A stretch of 64,000 nt of DNA from positions 1 to 64,000 of the forward strand of contig JAUYAK010000068.1 in assembly GCA_030693515.1 (NCBI GenBank), given 5' to 3'. Origin of the DNA: Opitutaceae bacterium. GTDB taxonomy: Bacteria; Verrucomicrobiota; Verrucomicrobiia; Opitutales; Opitutaceae. Shown one piece after another: positions 18,988 through 28,488 of this stretch. Each line of letters begins with the position of its first letter. Position 1 is the stretch's first letter. A program made the position numbers and the translations under genes. The notes under the pieces were generated by a model. It ran no database searches. It saw only the letters and a list, made by a program, of their open reading frames with translations, and was not told the DNA's origin.

Positions 18988-20416
18988 ATCCGCCATCCCT
19001 CACCCGTCCATGCCCTCCACGTCCCTCTCCCCCAGTCTCTGGGAAACGGTGAAATGCGACTTCAAGTCGCTCTTCCCCGAGGACGTTTTCCAGATGTGGT
19101 TCGAGCCCGTCGTCTGCCTTGAGGCCGGCCCGGACTCGCTCACGCTCGGCGTGCCGAACGACTTCGCCGCGATCTGGATTCACGACAACTACCTCGACCT
19201 GATCACCCAGCGCCTCCGCCTCACGGCCGGACGGTCTGTCAGCGTCACGTTGCGCAAGACCGAGGCCGCCGCCCGGCCCGCCCCCGCCGCGACCGCGAAT
19301 GGCAGCAGATCCGCGCAGCCCGACGCCGCCTCCGCCGGCCGCGGTCGCGCACCCCTGCCCCGCCGCGCCGTGCGGCACGACGACCGCGGCCACACCGCGG
19401 CCCTCAACCCCCGCAATACCTTCGAGAGCTTCGTCGTCGGCTCCAACAACCAGATGGCCCACGCCGCCGCCATGGCCGTCGCGCAGGCCCCCGGGCAGGC
19501 CTACAACCCCCTCTTCCTCTACGGCGAGACGGGGCTCGGCAAGACCCACCTGATGCACGCCATCGGGCACACCGTCCTGCGGCACAACCCCGATTGCCGC
19601 GTGGCCTACCTCTCGACGGAAAAGTTCACCAACGAGTTCATCCAAGCCCTCCAGGAAAACGCCCTCACCAAGTTCCGCCAGCGCTACCGCCACGTGGACA
19701 TCCTGCTCATCGACGATGTGCAGTTCCTCGCCAGCAAAGAGCGCATCCAGGAGGAGTTCTTCCACACCTTCAACGACCTCTTCGAGTCCGGCAAACAGGT
19801 CGTCCTCACCAGCGACCGCCGCGCCAGCGAGATTCAGAAACTCGAGTCGCGCCTCGTCTCCCGCTTCGAATGGGGCCTGCCCGCCGACATCCAGGCGCCC
19901 GATTTCGAGACCCGCCTCGCCATCCTCCGCACCAAGGCGCAGACGCTCAACTGCACCCTGCCCGACCCCATCCTCAGCTTCATCGCGCAGAACATCACCA
20001 AGAACATCCGCCGCCTCGAGGGCGCGCTGCTCAAGGTCTCCAGCTACTCCGCGCTCACCAGCAAGCCCATCGACCTCGCGACCGCCGAGCGCCTCCTGCA
20101 CGACGTGCTCATGGAACAGGCGCAAAACATCCTCACCATCGAGACCATCCAGAAACGCGTCGCCGATCACTTCCAGATCCGCCACAGCGACATGACGAGC
20201 AAGCGCCGCCCCGCCAACATCGCCTTCCCCCGGCAGGTCGCGATGTATCTCGCCCGCACGCTCACCAAGCACTCCCTCCAGGAAATCGGCGACCTCTTCG
20301 GCGGCCGCGACCACGGCACCGTCATCCACGCCTGCAAAACCGTGGACAACATGTGCGAGCAGGACGCCTCCACCCGGGGCAGCGTGGATTTCCTGAAGAC
20401 GCAGCTCTCGAAGTGA
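18980..20416 (+). CDS. dnaA: Chromosomal replication initiator DnaA
   Basis: A 478-residue DnaA with four domains: N-terminal oligomerisation domain (LWETVKCDFKSLFPEDVFQMWF), a Pro/Ala/Arg-rich linker (about residues 95-140), the AAA+ domain with Walker A GETGLGKTH, Walker B DILLIDDVQFL and sensor region, and the C-terminal DNA-binding domain with the signature FGGRDHGTVIHACKTV. It binds DnaA boxes and opens the origin. Two starts are possible: GTG 18980, giving ten extra residues, or ATG 19010, which begins MPSTSLSPSLWE and is closer to the family N-terminus. GTG 18980 is reported as the longest frame, but the internal ATG is equally plausible. Confidence 0.96.
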   Translation: MNKSAIPHPSMPSTSLSPSLWETVKCDFKSLFPEDVFQMWFEPVVCLEAGPDSLTLGVPNDFAAIWIHDNYLDLITQRLRLTAGRSVSVTLRKTEAAARPAPAATANGSRSAQPDAASAGRGRAPLPRRAVRHDDRGHTAALNPRNTFESFVVGSNNQMAHAAAMAVAQAPGQAYNPLFLYGETGLGKTHLMHAIGHTVLRHNPDCRVAYLSTEKFTNEFIQALQENALTKFRQRYRHVDILLIDDVQFLASKERIQEEFFHTFNDLFESGKQVVLTSDRRASEIQKLESRLVSRFEWGLPADIQAPDFETRLAILRTKAQTLNCTLPDPILSFIAQNITKNIRRLEGALLKVSSYSALTSKPIDLATAERLLHDVLMEQAQNILTIETIQKRVADHFQIRHSDMTSKRRPANIAFPRQVAMYLARTLTKHSLQEIGDLFGGRDHGTVIHACKTVDNMCEQDASTRGSVDFLKTQLSK

Positions 20417-20453
20417 GCGGCCGCGTGCGGCACTCGCGGCACGCTCAACGCGC

Positions 20454-20559
20454 AAGCTGAGAGTCCAGAGCCCAGAGCTGAGAGCCAGGCGGCCAGCCGC
20501 TTGCGAAGCCGGTGATTCCGCATTCTTGCTCTAGACTCTCCGCCCTCAGCTCTTAGCTT
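20454..20559. repeat. Imperfect inverted repeat between dnaA and the next gene
   Basis: The 151-bp gap after dnaA is built of mirrored segments: GAGAGTCCAGAGC (20459-20471) pairs with GCTCTAGACTCTC (20528-20540) with one mismatch, AAGCTGAGAG (20454-20463) pairs with CTCTTAGCTT (20550-20559) with one mismatch, and AGAGCTGAG (20474-20482) pairs exactly with CTCAGCTCT (20545-20553). The alternative pairings suggest a dispersed palindromic element rather than a simple terminator; there is no T-run. Confidence 0.5.
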
Positions 20560-20567
20560 CTTCCCTC

Positions 20568-21146
20568 ATGCCGCTAACTCCCGAGCAAAAAACCGCCGTC
20601 TCCTCCTGGGTCGCCGCCGGCGACAACCTCTCCGCAGTGCAGAAAAAACTCATCGAGCACTTCAAGCTCTCGATGACCTACCGCGACGTCCGCTTCCTCG
20701 TCGACGACCTCAACCTCGAACTCAAGGACGCCGCCCCCAAGGTGGACACCAGCGACGTTTCCAAGCCCCAGCCCGCCGCCCCGGGAGCCGCGGCACCTGC
20801 GCCGCGGTCAACCCCCAAAGACAAGCTCAGCCCCGCCGATCACGACTCGCCCGACGCCGACGATCCCGAACTCGCCGCCGATCCCGCCGCGCTCGACGAA
20901 GCCGAGGCTCCGCCGCCCGGCCTCGCCAACGTGAAGGTCGAGGTGGACAAGGCCACGCTCATCCCCGGCGCGATCGCGAGCGGCAGCGTGACCTTCAGCG
21001 ACGGCGTCACCGGCCAATGGGTGGTCGATCAATACGGCCGCCCCGGCTTCACAAAGATCAGCCAGGAAGGCTACCGTCCCACCCCCGACGACGGCCAGGC
21101 CTTCATGCAGGAACTCAGCCTCCAGCTGCAGCAGCGCGGGTTTTAA
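20568..21146 (+). CDS. Conserved-looking hypothetical protein, unknown function
   Basis: A 192-residue acidic protein in three parts. The first 50 residues are predicted helical (TPEQKTAVSSWVAAGDNLSAVQKKLIEHF, then YRDVRFLVDDLNLEL), like a small DNA- or protein-binding helical domain. Residues 55-115 form an Ala/Pro/Asp-rich linker. The C-terminal 75 residues look beta-rich (GSVTFSDGVTGQWVVDQYGRPGF) and end in a helix. No signal peptide, Cys or enzyme motif is visible. ATG 20568 follows a pyrimidine-rich leader typical of starts in this window. It is followed 17 bp later by a lipoprotein gene. I do not recognise the family. Confidence 0.75.
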   Translation: MPLTPEQKTAVSSWVAAGDNLSAVQKKLIEHFKLSMTYRDVRFLVDDLNLELKDAAPKVDTSDVSKPQPAAPGAAAPAPRSTPKDKLSPADHDSPDADDPELAADPAALDEAEAPPPGLANVKVEVDKATLIPGAIASGSVTFSDGVTGQWVVDQYGRPGFTKISQEGYRPTPDDGQAFMQELSLQLQQRGF

Positions 21147-21163
21147 GAGCATCGATCCCTGCC

Positions 21164-21535
21164 ATGCGCTGGCTCTTCATCTCGGCCGCCTTGCTCGTGG
21201 CGCTTGCTGGTTGCGCCCGAAAAGAAACATGGCTCGACGGCCGGGAGATCGTCTCTCGGACAGAAAAAGGCATCATCAAGGTTATCATTCCCGAAGGGTT
21301 CAAAACCGACGCTCCTGCGGCCTCATTCGATCGCATCGTCGAAGTCGCCCGCGCGGAGTTACCGCGCTACACCTCCGATCCCGCGAGCTGGGAATTGGAC
21401 AACATCACGCGGTGGCACCGTATTCCCCCGCTTTTCCTGACGGTGACCTTTACCCGCGGAACAGGCTACGAAGAGCGAATTCTGATTCCCCTGTCGCCCG
21501 ATAGCCGCGTCTTGGCGTCCCCATCCGATCCGTAG
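21164..21535 (+). CDS. Small predicted lipoprotein, unknown function
   Basis: A 123-residue protein with a signal peptide ending in the lipobox LAGC (Cys 17). The mature part contains KGIIKVIIPEGFKTDAPA, an ALPRYTSDPASWELDNITRWH segment and a beta-strand end RILIPLSPDSR. No catalytic motif is apparent. It may be co-transcribed with the hypothetical gene 17 bp upstream. ATG 21164 begins the signal peptide exactly. Downstream is a gene-poor stretch with a pseudogene. Confidence 0.7.
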   Translation: MRWLFISAALLVALAGCARKETWLDGREIVSRTEKGIIKVIIPEGFKTDAPAASFDRIVEVARAELPRYTSDPASWELDNITRWHRIPPLFLTVTFTRGTGYEERILIPLSPDSRVLASPSDP

Positions 21536-21866
21536 CTCATTCTGAGCAACCGATCGCATGAACATCACTCTGCTTCGTCTGCCATTGGTTGATGCCTCGT
21601 TCACGAACAGCCTTCGCTAACCCAACAGATCGCGCAGGATATCTTGCCGACTCGGACTGGCTAACCCTGCAGGCCACCATGCGCCCTCCTGCCCCCACTC
21701 CAAGTCACAGCGCACCATCAATCCAGGACGCAAGAGGCCAAGTCGCCCTTCCACGGCGGTATGGTGGATCAATGTGCGGCTCGGACTGCTCGGTTTGATC
21801 CAATTCCTGCCACTTTTTGCCAGACGACTGCGCTGATCCCGGAGCACCCGACGACGATTCGGAAAA
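21536..21866. other. Gene-poor stretch before the ligA remnant
   Basis: No frame here shows a credible gene: the open frames have mixed, Arg-rich, low-complexity translations without family similarity. The base composition is less GC-rich than in the neighbouring genes. Together with the adjacent truncated ligA copy it looks like decayed DNA. Confidence 0.45.
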
Positions 21867-22334
<468 letters not shown>

Positions 22335-22391
22335 TTATGCTCATGCGACGCGCTATCCCCGGTGCTGGCATCGGCAGTGCTAAGCCGAGGT

Positions 22392-22403
22392 TGCCAATCA
22401 CTC
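22392..22403 (+). promoter_or_regulatory. TGCCAATCACTC motif, copy 1
   Basis: An exact copy of the 12-base motif lies 28 bp before the TonB-dependent receptor start codon. Further exact copies lie at 35678, 36854 and 42770 (minus strand), and a copy with one mismatch at 35971. See the findings. Confidence 0.4.
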
Positions 22404-22431
22404 GCCAGTCAAACCGCAAGAAGGGAAAATT

Positions 22432-25185
22432 ATGGGAACTTCCATGCCTGTCCGCGCGCTGCTTCATGCTGCGCTCATCGTCACACTGCTCGCGTCTGCG
22501 GCCTCACCCCAACTCCGGGCGCAGGCCGCCCCGGCGCAACCCGCCGCCAGGCCCGAGGACATCCTGGTCCTCGAGAAATTCGTCGCCTCCGACACGAAGG
22601 AGGACGCCAACCGCATCGTGCCCAACCAGGCGACGCGCTCCGTGCTCGGCCTCGACAAGTCGCTCTACGAGACGCCTCGCTCCGCGACCAACATCAGCTC
22701 CGAGTTCCTGAAGACCCTCGCGATCCGCAACTCGGAGGATATCGCGCGCATCGCGCCGAGCACGTTCTCCAATTTCCGCTTCGGCCTGCAGGGCAACGTC
22801 AGCGTGCGCAACCAGACGTCGGATTTCTACTTCCGCGGCATGCGCCGCATCGATCCGCAGGGCAACTACCGCACCATCTTCGCCGCCAACGATTCGATCG
22901 AGATCGTGCGCGGACCGCCGTCGCCGATCTATGGCCTCGGCCGCATCGGCGGCTATCTGAACTTCAACCCGAAGACCGCGCGCCTCGAGAAAACCGGCAA
23001 ATACCTCGACAAGCCCACCGGCTACCTCAGCTACACCTACGGCTCCTACGAGAAGAACATCGTCAACCTCGACGTCGGCGGCCCCCTGAAGATCGCCGGG
23101 CGCAACGGCGGCTACCAAGTCTTCGCCTATGTCGAGGACAGCGACAGCTACTACGCCTACTCCCCCGACGACAAGCACCGCATCGTGCAGGCCACGCTCA
23201 CGCTCGATCTCAACAAGACCGGGCTGCGTCTCGAGGCCGGCGGCGTCGGCCAATATTCCTACGGCGGCCTGCCGGGCGGCATCAACCGCACCACGCAGGA
23301 CTTCGTGAACACCGGCCGCTATTGGACCGGCACGTTCAGCCACAACATCGACACCGACGGCGACGGCCGCCTCTCCGACAGCGAGATCTTTAACTCCTAC
23401 TTCAACGGCCTTCCGCAGCGCCGCGGCGCCTCCGGCGGCAGCACCATCGCCGCCAACGCCAACTACGTCGGTCAGGTCAACGCTCCTCTCAACCGCCGCT
23501 TCCCGTGGCAGGGCGGCCCCGTCAATGGCGGCACGATCACGCTCGATCAATTCCGCGCAGGTTTCCTCGATACCGCGCCCGCACTTGTCGGCGGTGCTGC
23601 CTATCAGCGTCAAGGCTACCAGATCTCGGTCTATCCTACCGACTCCACCGGCCTGCCCAACACCGCCGTGGCCAAGCAAACCTATTATCTGCCGCCCGCC
23701 TTCGATCCGCTGGCCGGCTCGTGGTCACAGGTTCCGTTCAACTACCGCAACAGCTTCGGCGAAGACTACTACGAGGCGTATGTGTGGACGGGCTTCGTCG
23801 ACTTCGTCAACGACACCAACCCCGACTTCACCTTCAAGAACCAGATCCTCGTCGACATCCAGGATCAGGAGAAGACCGGGCGGAATCCGTTCTCGCAGTT
23901 CCAAAACATCTTCCAGCTCGAGGAGAAATTCACCGTGGTGAAGAAATGGCAGCCCAAATGGGACTGGCTCGAGCTTACCACGCTCGGCTCGGTCAACGGC
24001 GTGTATTACGACGGCGGCCGGCGCACCGACAACACAGTCGACTATGATTATCGCCGCAGCCTGATGACGGGCTTCACGCCGAACGACACGTTCTCCGCCT
24101 TCACCAAGAATTCAGGTTTCGAGGGCAGCGCGCTCTCCCAGTTCATCCAGTCGAACTACCTCTCTTACGGCGTCGGCGTGCTCAACGACATCACGCTCTT
24201 CAAGCGCGCCAATCTCCTGCTCGGCGGCCGTGTGGACAGCATCGACTCCGAGGCCTATGTGCCCGCCGGGATCTTCAACCGCAACGGCAACGGCGCGCTC
24301 ACCGTCGCGAGCACCAACCCCGCCTTCAAGGGCTATGCCGATTATGGCAAGACCAACGACGTCGGCTGGTCCTGGTCCGCGAGCCTCACCGTGCCGGTGA
24401 CCGATCATCTCCGCCCCTACTTCACCTACGCGATCCAGTCTGCGGTCATTGGCGACGCCTCCACCGGTGGCGTGCCCATCGCCAATGTGAAGCGCGGCCC
24501 GCTCGGCGAATCCCTGCTCAAGGAAGCGGGCGTCAAAGGCAGCTTCTTCGGCGGCAAGCTCTTCTTCGGCCTCGCCGCCTACGAGCAGACGCGAAACAAC
24601 TTCGACGCCAACGATGGTGCGGGCGTTATCGGCGCCACGCTCGGCCGCGGCTTCGAGGGCGAGTTCCGCTGGGTTGTCAGCAAGCAGCTCTCACTCAGCG
24701 GCGGCTTCAGCCTCTCGAAGACCGTCAACCTGATCTCTTCGGGCACCGTCAACACCACTACCCGTTTTCTCGGCTACCCCGATGTGGTCGATGCCACCGG
24801 CAAGGTTGTCATCCCCGCCGAAGCCTGGGGCTGGGGCGGCATCGTCTCCACCGCGATCCCGGCGAGTGATCGCAACTACCAGGAAGTTCACGCTATCCCC
24901 GGCACAATCGTGAACATGACCGCGATCTACAATCTCACCAAGAAGCTCTCCGTCCGCGCGACCGGCTACTACCAGAGCAAATTCTCCGCGGATCGCCTGA
25001 AGACCGTCACCGTGCCTTCGGCCACGGTGATGGACGCCGGCCTCAACTACGCCTGGCGCGACTACGAGGTGCGGCTCAATGTGATCAACGTCTTCGACAA
25101 GCTCTACTTTAACGGCGGCTCGTTCAACTCCGTCGCCGCCCGCCTGCCGAGGAATTTCGACGTCACGCTGACACGGAATTTCTGA
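22432..25185 (+). CDS. TonB-dependent outer-membrane receptor
   Basis: A 917-residue protein with a signal peptide (cleavage about residue 32, after LRAQA), a plug domain (about residues 55-200: YETPRSATNISSEFL, then DSIEIVRGPPSPIYG, the standard plug motif) and a 22-strand beta-barrel with alternating aromatic residues. It ends in Phe (VTLTRNF), the outer-membrane assembly signal. The plug has the form found in siderophore-type receptors, but the substrate cannot be read from it. One of the few convincing ribosome-binding sites of the window (AAGGGA, 22422-22427) supports ATG 22432; ATG 22444 is an alternative. It leads a row of seven exported amide hydrolases, suggesting it imports their substrate. 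Confidence 0.93.
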   Translation: MGTSMPVRALLHAALIVTLLASAASPQLRAQAAPAQPAARPEDILVLEKFVASDTKEDANRIVPNQATRSVLGLDKSLYETPRSATNISSEFLKTLAIRNSEDIARIAPSTFSNFRFGLQGNVSVRNQTSDFYFRGMRRIDPQGNYRTIFAANDSIEIVRGPPSPIYGLGRIGGYLNFNPKTARLEKTGKYLDKPTGYLSYTYGSYEKNIVNLDVGGPLKIAGRNGGYQVFAYVEDSDSYYAYSPDDKHRIVQATLTLDLNKTGLRLEAGGVGQYSYGGLPGGINRTTQDFVNTGRYWTGTFSHNIDTDGDGRLSDSEIFNSYFNGLPQRRGASGGSTIAANANYVGQVNAPLNRRFPWQGGPVNGGTITLDQFRAGFLDTAPALVGGAAYQRQGYQISVYPTDSTGLPNTAVAKQTYYLPPAFDPLAGSWSQVPFNYRNSFGEDYYEAYVWTGFVDFVNDTNPDFTFKNQILVDIQDQEKTGRNPFSQFQNIFQLEEKFTVVKKWQPKWDWLELTTLGSVNGVYYDGGRRTDNTVDYDYRRSLMTGFTPNDTFSAFTKNSGFEGSALSQFIQSNYLSYGVGVLNDITLFKRANLLLGGRVDSIDSEAYVPAGIFNRNGNGALTVASTNPAFKGYADYGKTNDVGWSWSASLTVPVTDHLRPYFTYAIQSAVIGDASTGGVPIANVKRGPLGESLLKEAGVKGSFFGGKLFFGLAAYEQTRNNFDANDGAGVIGATLGRGFEGEFRWVVSKQLSLSGGFSLSKTVNLISSGTVNTTTRFLGYPDVVDATGKVVIPAEAWGWGGIVSTAIPASDRNYQEVHAIPGTIVNMTAIYNLTKKLSVRATGYYQSKFSADRLKTVTVPSATVMDAGLNYAWRDYEVRLNVINVFDKLYFNGGSFNSVAARLPRNFDVTLTRNF

Positions 25186-25206
25186 GTTCCGATCCGTCAC
25201 CCGCGC

Positions 25207-25226
25207 GGCCGCGCGCTCTCGCGGCC
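25207..25226 (+). promoter_or_regulatory. Hairpin between receptor and amidase genes
   Basis: GGCCGCG (25207-25213) and CGCGGCC (25220-25226) form a perfect 7-bp stem with loop CGCTCT in the 51-bp gap after the receptor gene. There is no T-run. This is the widest gap of the operon, so the hairpin may protect or attenuate the message between receptor and enzymes. Confidence 0.35.
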
Positions 25227-25236
25227 TCCCTTCGTC

Positions 25237-26832
25237 ATGCACTCCTCCCTCCTCCGCGTGCTCGCCTGCACGCTCGCGTTCGCCGGTTCGGCCCGCGCTC
25301 GCACGTTTGACCTCGAGACCGCCGGCATCCCCGAGATCCAGGCGGCCGTCGATGCCGGCGCGCTCACCTACGAAAAGCTTGTCGCGCTCTACCTCGCCCG
25401 CATCGCCGCCTACGATCAGCAGGGACCGGCGCTGAACACCGTCATCACGCCCAACCCGCAGGCGCTCGCCACCGCGCGCGCGCTCGATGCGGAATTCAAG
25501 GCCCGCGGCCGGCGCACGCCGATCCACGGCATTCCGGTGCTCGTGAAGGACAACTTCGACACCACCGATCTGCCGACGACAGGCGGCGCGTTCTACCTCG
25601 AAGGATCCATGACGGCCGAGGATGCGTTCATGATCCGCAAGCTGCGCGAGGCCGGCGCCATCCTCCTCGCCAAGGTCAACCTCGACGAGCTCGCCGGCGG
25701 CGGCACGGGTTTCTCCTCCCTGTGGGGGCAGACAAAGAACCCGCACGATCTCGCGCGCGTGCCTGCCGGTTCGTCGGGCGCCACAGGCGCCGGGCTCGCT
25801 GCATGGTTTGCGCCACTCGGCCTCGGCACCGACACGGGCGGCTCGATCCGCGGTCCCTGCGCCGCCAACGGCGTGCCCGGCATCAAGCCCACCAACGGGC
25901 TGCTCTCGCGCGCCGGCATCATCCCCCGCGTGCTCTCGCTCGACACCGGCGGCCCGATGGCCCGCACGGTTTACGACGTGGCGCTCGCCCTCGGCTTCAT
26001 GACCGGCCTCGACCCCAAGGATCCCCTCACGGAGAAAAGCGCCGGACTCTTCTACTCGGACTACGTGCAGTTCCTGCGCAAGGACGCGCTCAAGGGCGCG
26101 CGCATCGGCATCCTCCGCGAAGGACTCGGCAAGGAAGCCGACATCGATGCGGTGTTCAACCAAGCCGTGGCCGAGTTGAAATCCCTCGGTGCTATCGTCA
26201 TTGATCCCGTGCACTATCCAACCGTCGTGCTCGAGGGCCGCACCGGCATCTCGGAGATCATCCGCCAGGCGGACATCCGCGAGGAACTCGGCCACTACCT
26301 CGCCACGCTCAAGCCGGGCCATCCGAAATCTCTCGATGAGATTCTCGCGCTGCACGACGGCTTGAAGGAGCCGCGTGGCCGCGTCTCCCCAAATCCACGT
26401 CTCTACAAGGCGCTCCGCGACTCCAACACCGGCCTCAAGTCCACCGATGCGCTCTACATCTCCGCCAAGACGCACGGTATGGCGATGATTCGCGACGCCG
26501 TGCTGAGCACGTTCACGCAGAGCCGCCTCGACGCGATCGTCTACGCGACGCGCGGCGAGTCGCCCAAACTGATCAGCGAGTCGTCGCCGACCGATACCTC
26601 CGCGCGTCTCGGCGGCTCGCTCACGAGCATCGCCAACATGACGCAGCTCCCCGATGTGATCGTGCCCGCAGGCGCGACCAAGGCCGCGCTGCCCGTGGCA
26701 ATTTCCTTTCTCGGCACCGCGTTCAGCGAACCACGACTGCTCGCCTACGCCTATGCCTACGAGCAGGCCACGCAGCGCCGCATCTCGCCGAAGACCACAC
26801 CCGCGCTCCCCGGCGAACGCTTCGACTACTGA
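25237..26832 (+). CDS. Exported amidase-signature hydrolase 1
   Basis: A 531-residue amidase-signature (AS) family enzyme with a Sec signal peptide (cleavage about residue 20). The full Ser-cisSer-Lys triad is present: K104 in VLVKDNFDT, S179 in AGSSGATG and S203 in TDTGGSIRGP, with the canonical spacing of 75 and 24 residues. AS enzymes hydrolyse C-N amide bonds using an acyl-enzyme on the second Ser. The exported location and the position after a TonB receptor suggest periplasmic cleavage of an imported amide. It shares its N-terminal plan (FDLETAGIPEIQAAVDAGALT) with the next two genes. Substrate unknown; it is not GatA, which is cytoplasmic and comes with gatB and gatC. Confidence 0.92.
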   Translation: MHSSLLRVLACTLAFAGSARARTFDLETAGIPEIQAAVDAGALTYEKLVALYLARIAAYDQQGPALNTVITPNPQALATARALDAEFKARGRRTPIHGIPVLVKDNFDTTDLPTTGGAFYLEGSMTAEDAFMIRKLREAGAILLAKVNLDELAGGGTGFSSLWGQTKNPHDLARVPAGSSGATGAGLAAWFAPLGLGTDTGGSIRGPCAANGVPGIKPTNGLLSRAGIIPRVLSLDTGGPMARTVYDVALALGFMTGLDPKDPLTEKSAGLFYSDYVQFLRKDALKGARIGILREGLGKEADIDAVFNQAVAELKSLGAIVIDPVHYPTVVLEGRTGISEIIRQADIREELGHYLATLKPGHPKSLDEILALHDGLKEPRGRVSPNPRLYKALRDSNTGLKSTDALYISAKTHGMAMIRDAVLSTFTQSRLDAIVYATRGESPKLISESSPTDTSARLGGSLTSIANMTQLPDVIVPAGATKAALPVAISFLGTAFSEPRLLAYAYAYEQATQRRISPKTTPALPGERFDY

Positions 26833-26842
26833 CGCCCACTTC

Positions 26843-28477
26843 ATGAAATCACCACGCCTCCGCCCCCTGCCGCTCATAGCCTGCTGGCTGGGTTCCGCCC
26901 TCGGCCTTCACGCCGCCACCCTCGATCTCGAGACCGCCACGATCCTCGATCTTCAGAAAGCCTACGCCGCTGGAGTTCCGTCGGAGAAGATCGTCGAGAT
27001 TTATCTCAAGCGCATCGCGGCCTACGACCAAGCCGGCCCGAAACTCAACTCGATCCTCTTTCTGAATCCCAATGCCCTCGCCGAGGCCCGCGCCCTCGAC
27101 GCCGAGCGCAAGGCCCAGGGCCCGCGCTCGCTCCTCCACGGCGTGCCGGTCGTGCTCAAGGACAACTTCGACACCTTCGACATGCCCACCACCGGCGGCT
27201 CGAAAGCGCTCAAGGATTCCAAGCCGCTCTACGACGCCTTCACCGTGAAGAAACTCCGCGCCGCCGGCGCGATCTTCATCGCCAAGACCAATCTCGACGA
27301 GTTCGCGCGCGGCGCCACCGGCACCAGTTCGCTCGGAGGGCAGACACTCAATCCCTACAACCTCGAAAAAATTCCCGGTGGCTCCAGCGCCGGCACCGGC
27401 GCCGCCGTGGCCGCGTTGTTCGCGCAGATCGGCACCGGCACCGAGACCGGATCATCGATCCGCAATCCTTCCACGAAGAACAATCTCGTCGGCTTCTCGC
27501 CCAGCGAGGGTCTTGTCTCACGCCAAGGCATCATCCCGATCTCGATTACCTACGACCGCGGCGGACCGATGGCGCGCAGCGTCACCGACGCCGCGATCAT
27601 GATGAGTGTGATGGCCGGCACCGACGCCGCCGATCTCTTCACGCTCAATTCGCTCGGTCGTGTGCCCGCCGACAACTACCTCGGTGCCCTGAAAAAGGAC
27701 GGTCTCAAGGGCGCACGTATCGGCGTCCTCCGCGATCTTATGGGCTCCGAGGAAGCCGACCAGCCCGCCCTCGCACTCGTCGACGCCGCGATCAAGGTCC
27801 TGAAAGATCAGGGCGCCACCGTCCTCGACCCGATGCCCACGGGCGCGAACCTCTGGCAGATGGCGCGCGAGACCACCACCGGCACGGGCGAATACCGGCA
27901 GGCCATCGACTCGTATTTCGCCGCCCGCGGCACGGCCACGCCGGTCCGCAATCTCACCGAGCTCATCGCCTCCGGCGGCTACCTCGGCCGGCTGAAGAAA
28001 ATGTATGAGGATTCCAACGCCGTCGGCGAGATGACCACCAACCCCGACTACATCGGGAAGATCAAAGCCCGCTGGCTCCTCCGCGCGCACGTGGCCGAGG
28101 TGATGAAGCACTGGCAGCTCGATGCCGTGGTGTTCCCGCACGAGACGAAGCCCGCGCGCACCATTGCCGACGCCGTGCCCAACAAGGGCGCGACCGCCGT
28201 CGCCGGCGGCGAGGCCGCCAACAACCGCGTCCCCGGCACCGGCAATCGCCTCAGCACGGCCACCGGCCTGCCAACGATCGTCGTGCCCATCGGCTTCAAC
28301 AGCGACGGCGTAAGCGTCGGCCTCGAGTTTCTCGGCCAGCTCTACGACGAAGCCACGGTCATCCGCCTCGCCTACGCCTTCGAGCAGGCCGCGCCCAATC
28401 GGAAACTCCCGACAACCACCCCGCTGCTCGGCATCGAAAAAATCACCTACGGTGAGACCACCGTCGCCGCGAAATAA
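26843..28477 (+). CDS. Exported amidase-signature hydrolase 2
   Basis: A 544-residue paralogue of the preceding amidase, with a Sec signal peptide (ending near LGLHA). Catalytic residues are intact: K106 in VVLKDNFDT, S181 in PGGSSAGTG and S205 in TETGSSIRNP, with the same 75/24 spacing. A Gly to Ser change precedes the nucleophile (GSSIR). It has an extended C-terminal part containing a Gly/Asn/Ala-rich loop (NKGATAVAGGEAANN, about residues 447-461) missing from the other paralogues, which may shape substrate choice. ATG 26843 is 10 bp after the previous stop and starts the signal peptide; a longer in-frame extension overlaps the upstream gene. Confidence 0.92.
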   Translation: MKSPRLRPLPLIACWLGSALGLHAATLDLETATILDLQKAYAAGVPSEKIVEIYLKRIAAYDQAGPKLNSILFLNPNALAEARALDAERKAQGPRSLLHGVPVVLKDNFDTFDMPTTGGSKALKDSKPLYDAFTVKKLRAAGAIFIAKTNLDEFARGATGTSSLGGQTLNPYNLEKIPGGSSAGTGAAVAALFAQIGTGTETGSSIRNPSTKNNLVGFSPSEGLVSRQGIIPISITYDRGGPMARSVTDAAIMMSVMAGTDAADLFTLNSLGRVPADNYLGALKKDGLKGARIGVLRDLMGSEEADQPALALVDAAIKVLKDQGATVLDPMPTGANLWQMARETTTGTGEYRQAIDSYFAARGTATPVRNLTELIASGGYLGRLKKMYEDSNAVGEMTTNPDYIGKIKARWLLRAHVAEVMKHWQLDAVVFPHETKPARTIADAVPNKGATAVAGGEAANNRVPGTGNRLSTATGLPTIVVPIGFNSDGVSVGLEFLGQLYDEATVIRLAYAFEQAAPNRKLPTTTPLLGIEKITYGETTVAAK

Positions 28478-28488
28478 TCTCCCACCCC

